The notes under the pieces: generated by a model
Told to the model about the DNA's origin: nothing
Seen by the model: the letters and a program-made list of their open reading frames with translations, nothing else
The model's database searches: none
Source of the DNA: Pelecanus crispus
Taxonomy: Eukaryota; Chordata; Aves; Pelecaniformes; Pelecanidae
DNA: 64,000 bases
Reading direction: 5' to 3'
Assembly: GCF_030463565.1 (NCBI RefSeq)
Contig: NC_134643.1
Coordinates: 80,907,721 to 80,971,720, forward strand
Translations under genes and position numbers: made by a program
Shown: positions 62,528 through 64,000 of the stretch, piece after piece
Position numbering within the stretch: position 1 is the first letter of the stretch
Layout of the letters: the number at the start of each line of letters is the position of its first letter

Positions 62528-63210
62528 ATCCAGCCCAACTGGAAGCAGGAGAACTATCCTCATGAGATTTTGAGCCAAAGCTTGCATATTCAGGACATAT
62601 GGATAAGCATTAGTTATCCATCCAACCCACCCAAGCTGTAACACCAAACTTTCTGAAATTGGATTTATATCTGTCTGCAAATCAATTTAAGTGGGAAAGT
62701 GGAAAGTATGCCATGAAGCACAACTATCGCAAGCTTTTCTTTCATGAGTGTTCTCACAAGGGATGTGCAGTGAAATAGTTTGTCTCTTTTAGAGAAAGAA
62801 ACTTTCAGCAAATGATGGACTCAGAGCTGTAAAACCTGGAAAGTCACATTCTTTAAATCGCTGAGATGACTTAGGAAAGAAAGTCACATTTTGAAGAATA
62901 TTTTAGGCTTATAGGAGCATAAAATTAGTTGGCTTTCAGTTTTGAAACCGGGATTCAGCCTCTGCTGCAACTTTGGAGCATTTAATCCAGAGTCGTCTTC
63001 TAGGGATTGCTTCTAATGTTATGTTCTGTTAGGTGACAGTGAGGGCAGTTTGCAACATATTAGGGTATGCTTTGCATCTCACAGAAGTGAGCTTATTAAT
63101 TTAAATATTTCATGTGGGGTGAAGTGAGCTAACACTTTCTTACATATTTTATGCACAAACTGACAACACATAAATATGTATAATTCTACGTAATTATGTA
63201 CACATACCCT

Positions 63211-63245
63211 ACATATATATGTGTGTGTGTGTATGTGTATATATA
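63211..63245. repeat. TA/TG microsatellite
   Basis: ATATATATGTGTGTGTGTATG-type simple repeat near the right end of the window. Confidence 0.85.
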
Positions 63246-63545
63246 AAGCAAGTGGTGACCAAACAATCACCTCATTAGCTGTTCTACCGCCAAAGCATGT
63301 CAGCAAAAAAACCCTTCCCAGTACCACAGTCCTGTGGCGCCAGGAACTGTGAGAACGAGCCATGGCTTACATGGAAATGTTGTCCCAAGTAATTGAATAA
63401 TCTCTTCTAAAGAGAGTCTGAATTATATTTTTTCTTGTCCCCACACTCTTATTGTTTCAAATGTAAAATAAGATGTTGTCATCTTCCAGGCATTCAAAAA
63501 AAACAACAAGAAAAACCCATCAACATTACAAAGAAATAAATATTG

Positions 63546-63618
63546 GGATGGTACCAGGCTGAGCTGCTGGCAGTCAGTGTGATGGGTGTGTTTCTGGAAG
63601 GGAAAGAAATAGGCCAGC
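63546..63618. repeat. intronic duplicated element, copy B
   Basis: Partner of 62455-62527, in the same orientation and 1.1 kb away. It begins GGATGGTACCAG, against GGATAGTACCAG in copy A, and ends near AAATAGGCCAG. Most positions match, and the differences are scattered substitutions plus a 1-2 base gap. Confidence 0.75.
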
Positions 63619-64000
63619 TTTTTCTCCACATAACCACAGTCATTGTCTATCATAAGAGCCTAATTGATTGATAAACTGTTAGAAACATTTCTTTTCTTCT
63701 TTTTAGTAAAAGCTGTGATCTGCTACCAATTTGTCAGCTTGTTCTTTTAGCTCCCCCCTTAAAAACAAACAAACAGAAAACCCCGTTTTTATAATTGAGA
63801 TTCCCCATGAGAGCCGGCCATTGTTTTCAAGCTTTCAACAAAAAGTTAAGATTAATGGTGTACATTCCCAGATGTTACTCTTTCTAAGTTCATTTATCCC
63901 AGAATAAAGATACTTGTTTCTAAAAATACATGGTAGAAAGCTGTCTCATAAAACAGCATCAAAGCTTGCTTGGTTTTGTTGGTATTTAATTTTTCATTAC

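Larger units (their letters stand above)
56767..64000 (-). other. WNT7B: WNT7B intron upstream of the last exon, partial
   Basis: Sequence from the acceptor of the last exon to the window edge. I looked on the minus strand for the preceding Wnt exon, which should encode the GWKWGGC region and NLHNNEAG, and did not find it. The intron is therefore at least 7.2 kb. The acceptor has a poor pyrimidine tract (GTCTATACACATAG). A better-looking decoy (TTTTCCTGCAG) ends 29 nt further upstream. An ATTTGCAT octamer (plus strand 56781-56788) lies between them. Contents listed separately are a CpG patch, a CR1 tail, microsatellites, a T run and a duplicated element. The rest shows no coding signal. Confidence 0.85.

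Noticed and set aside
56767..64000. Search for the preceding WNT7B exon
   Set aside because: No minus-strand segment encoding the Wnt GWKWGGC or NLHNNEAG region was seen, so that exon is taken to lie beyond the window.
1..64000. let-7 microRNA hairpins known near WNT7B in other vertebrates
   Set aside because: No let-7 seed-containing mature sequence was seen on either strand. In human that cluster lies on the 5' side of WNT7B, which would be beyond the right edge.
1..64000. CRISPR arrays, prokaryotic operons, tRNA or rRNA genes
   Set aside because: No regularly spaced repeats, no compact gene arrangement and no cloverleaf or rRNA signatures. The window is vertebrate.

Overview
This is vertebrate DNA, almost certainly from a bird and probably from Neoaves. 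It is AT-rich with few CpGs and long stretches without coding signal. It carries CR1 LINEs with the typical ATTCTATG-repeat 3' ends, plus a solo LTR of the ERVL-like type common in neoavian genomes. The one protein-coding feature I can name with confidence is the last coding exon of WNT7B (minus strand, 56287-56766). It encodes about 159 C-terminal residues ending in the Wnt cysteine-rich domain.

Layout: 1-55.8 kb lies downstream of WNT7B. It holds no gene I can identify. It contains an ancient CR1 remnant (4013-4266), a spliceable-looking open exon candidate of unknown identity (12242-12384), a cluster of unassigned minus-strand open frames (15163-17720), a short CR1 tail (28941-29022), a CR1 pol remnant split by a solo LTR (33880-35300), a younger CR1 with an intact 220-codon pol fragment (41836-42641), an isolated CpG-dense patch (44888-45040) and an A-tailed retrocopy-like segment (about 50584-50854). 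About 55.8-56.29 kb is the minimal 3'UTR of WNT7B. The ORF-poor stretch down to about 53.1 kb could be a longer 3'UTR isoform.

From 56767 to the right edge lies the intron upstream of the last WNT7B exon. At least 7.2 kb of it is present, and I found no further Wnt exon. The intron holds a CpG-rich patch (57580-57785), a CR1 tail headed by a TCTAG pentamer array (58646-58782), several TA/CA microsatellites and a diverged pair of about 73-bp sequences 1.1 kb apart (62455-62527 and 63546-63618).

I see no bacterial-type operon, CRISPR array, tRNA or rRNA gene. No undescribed multi-gene system is apparent. The best leads are the orphan exon, the two CpG patches, the duplicated intronic element and the nested transposon structure.
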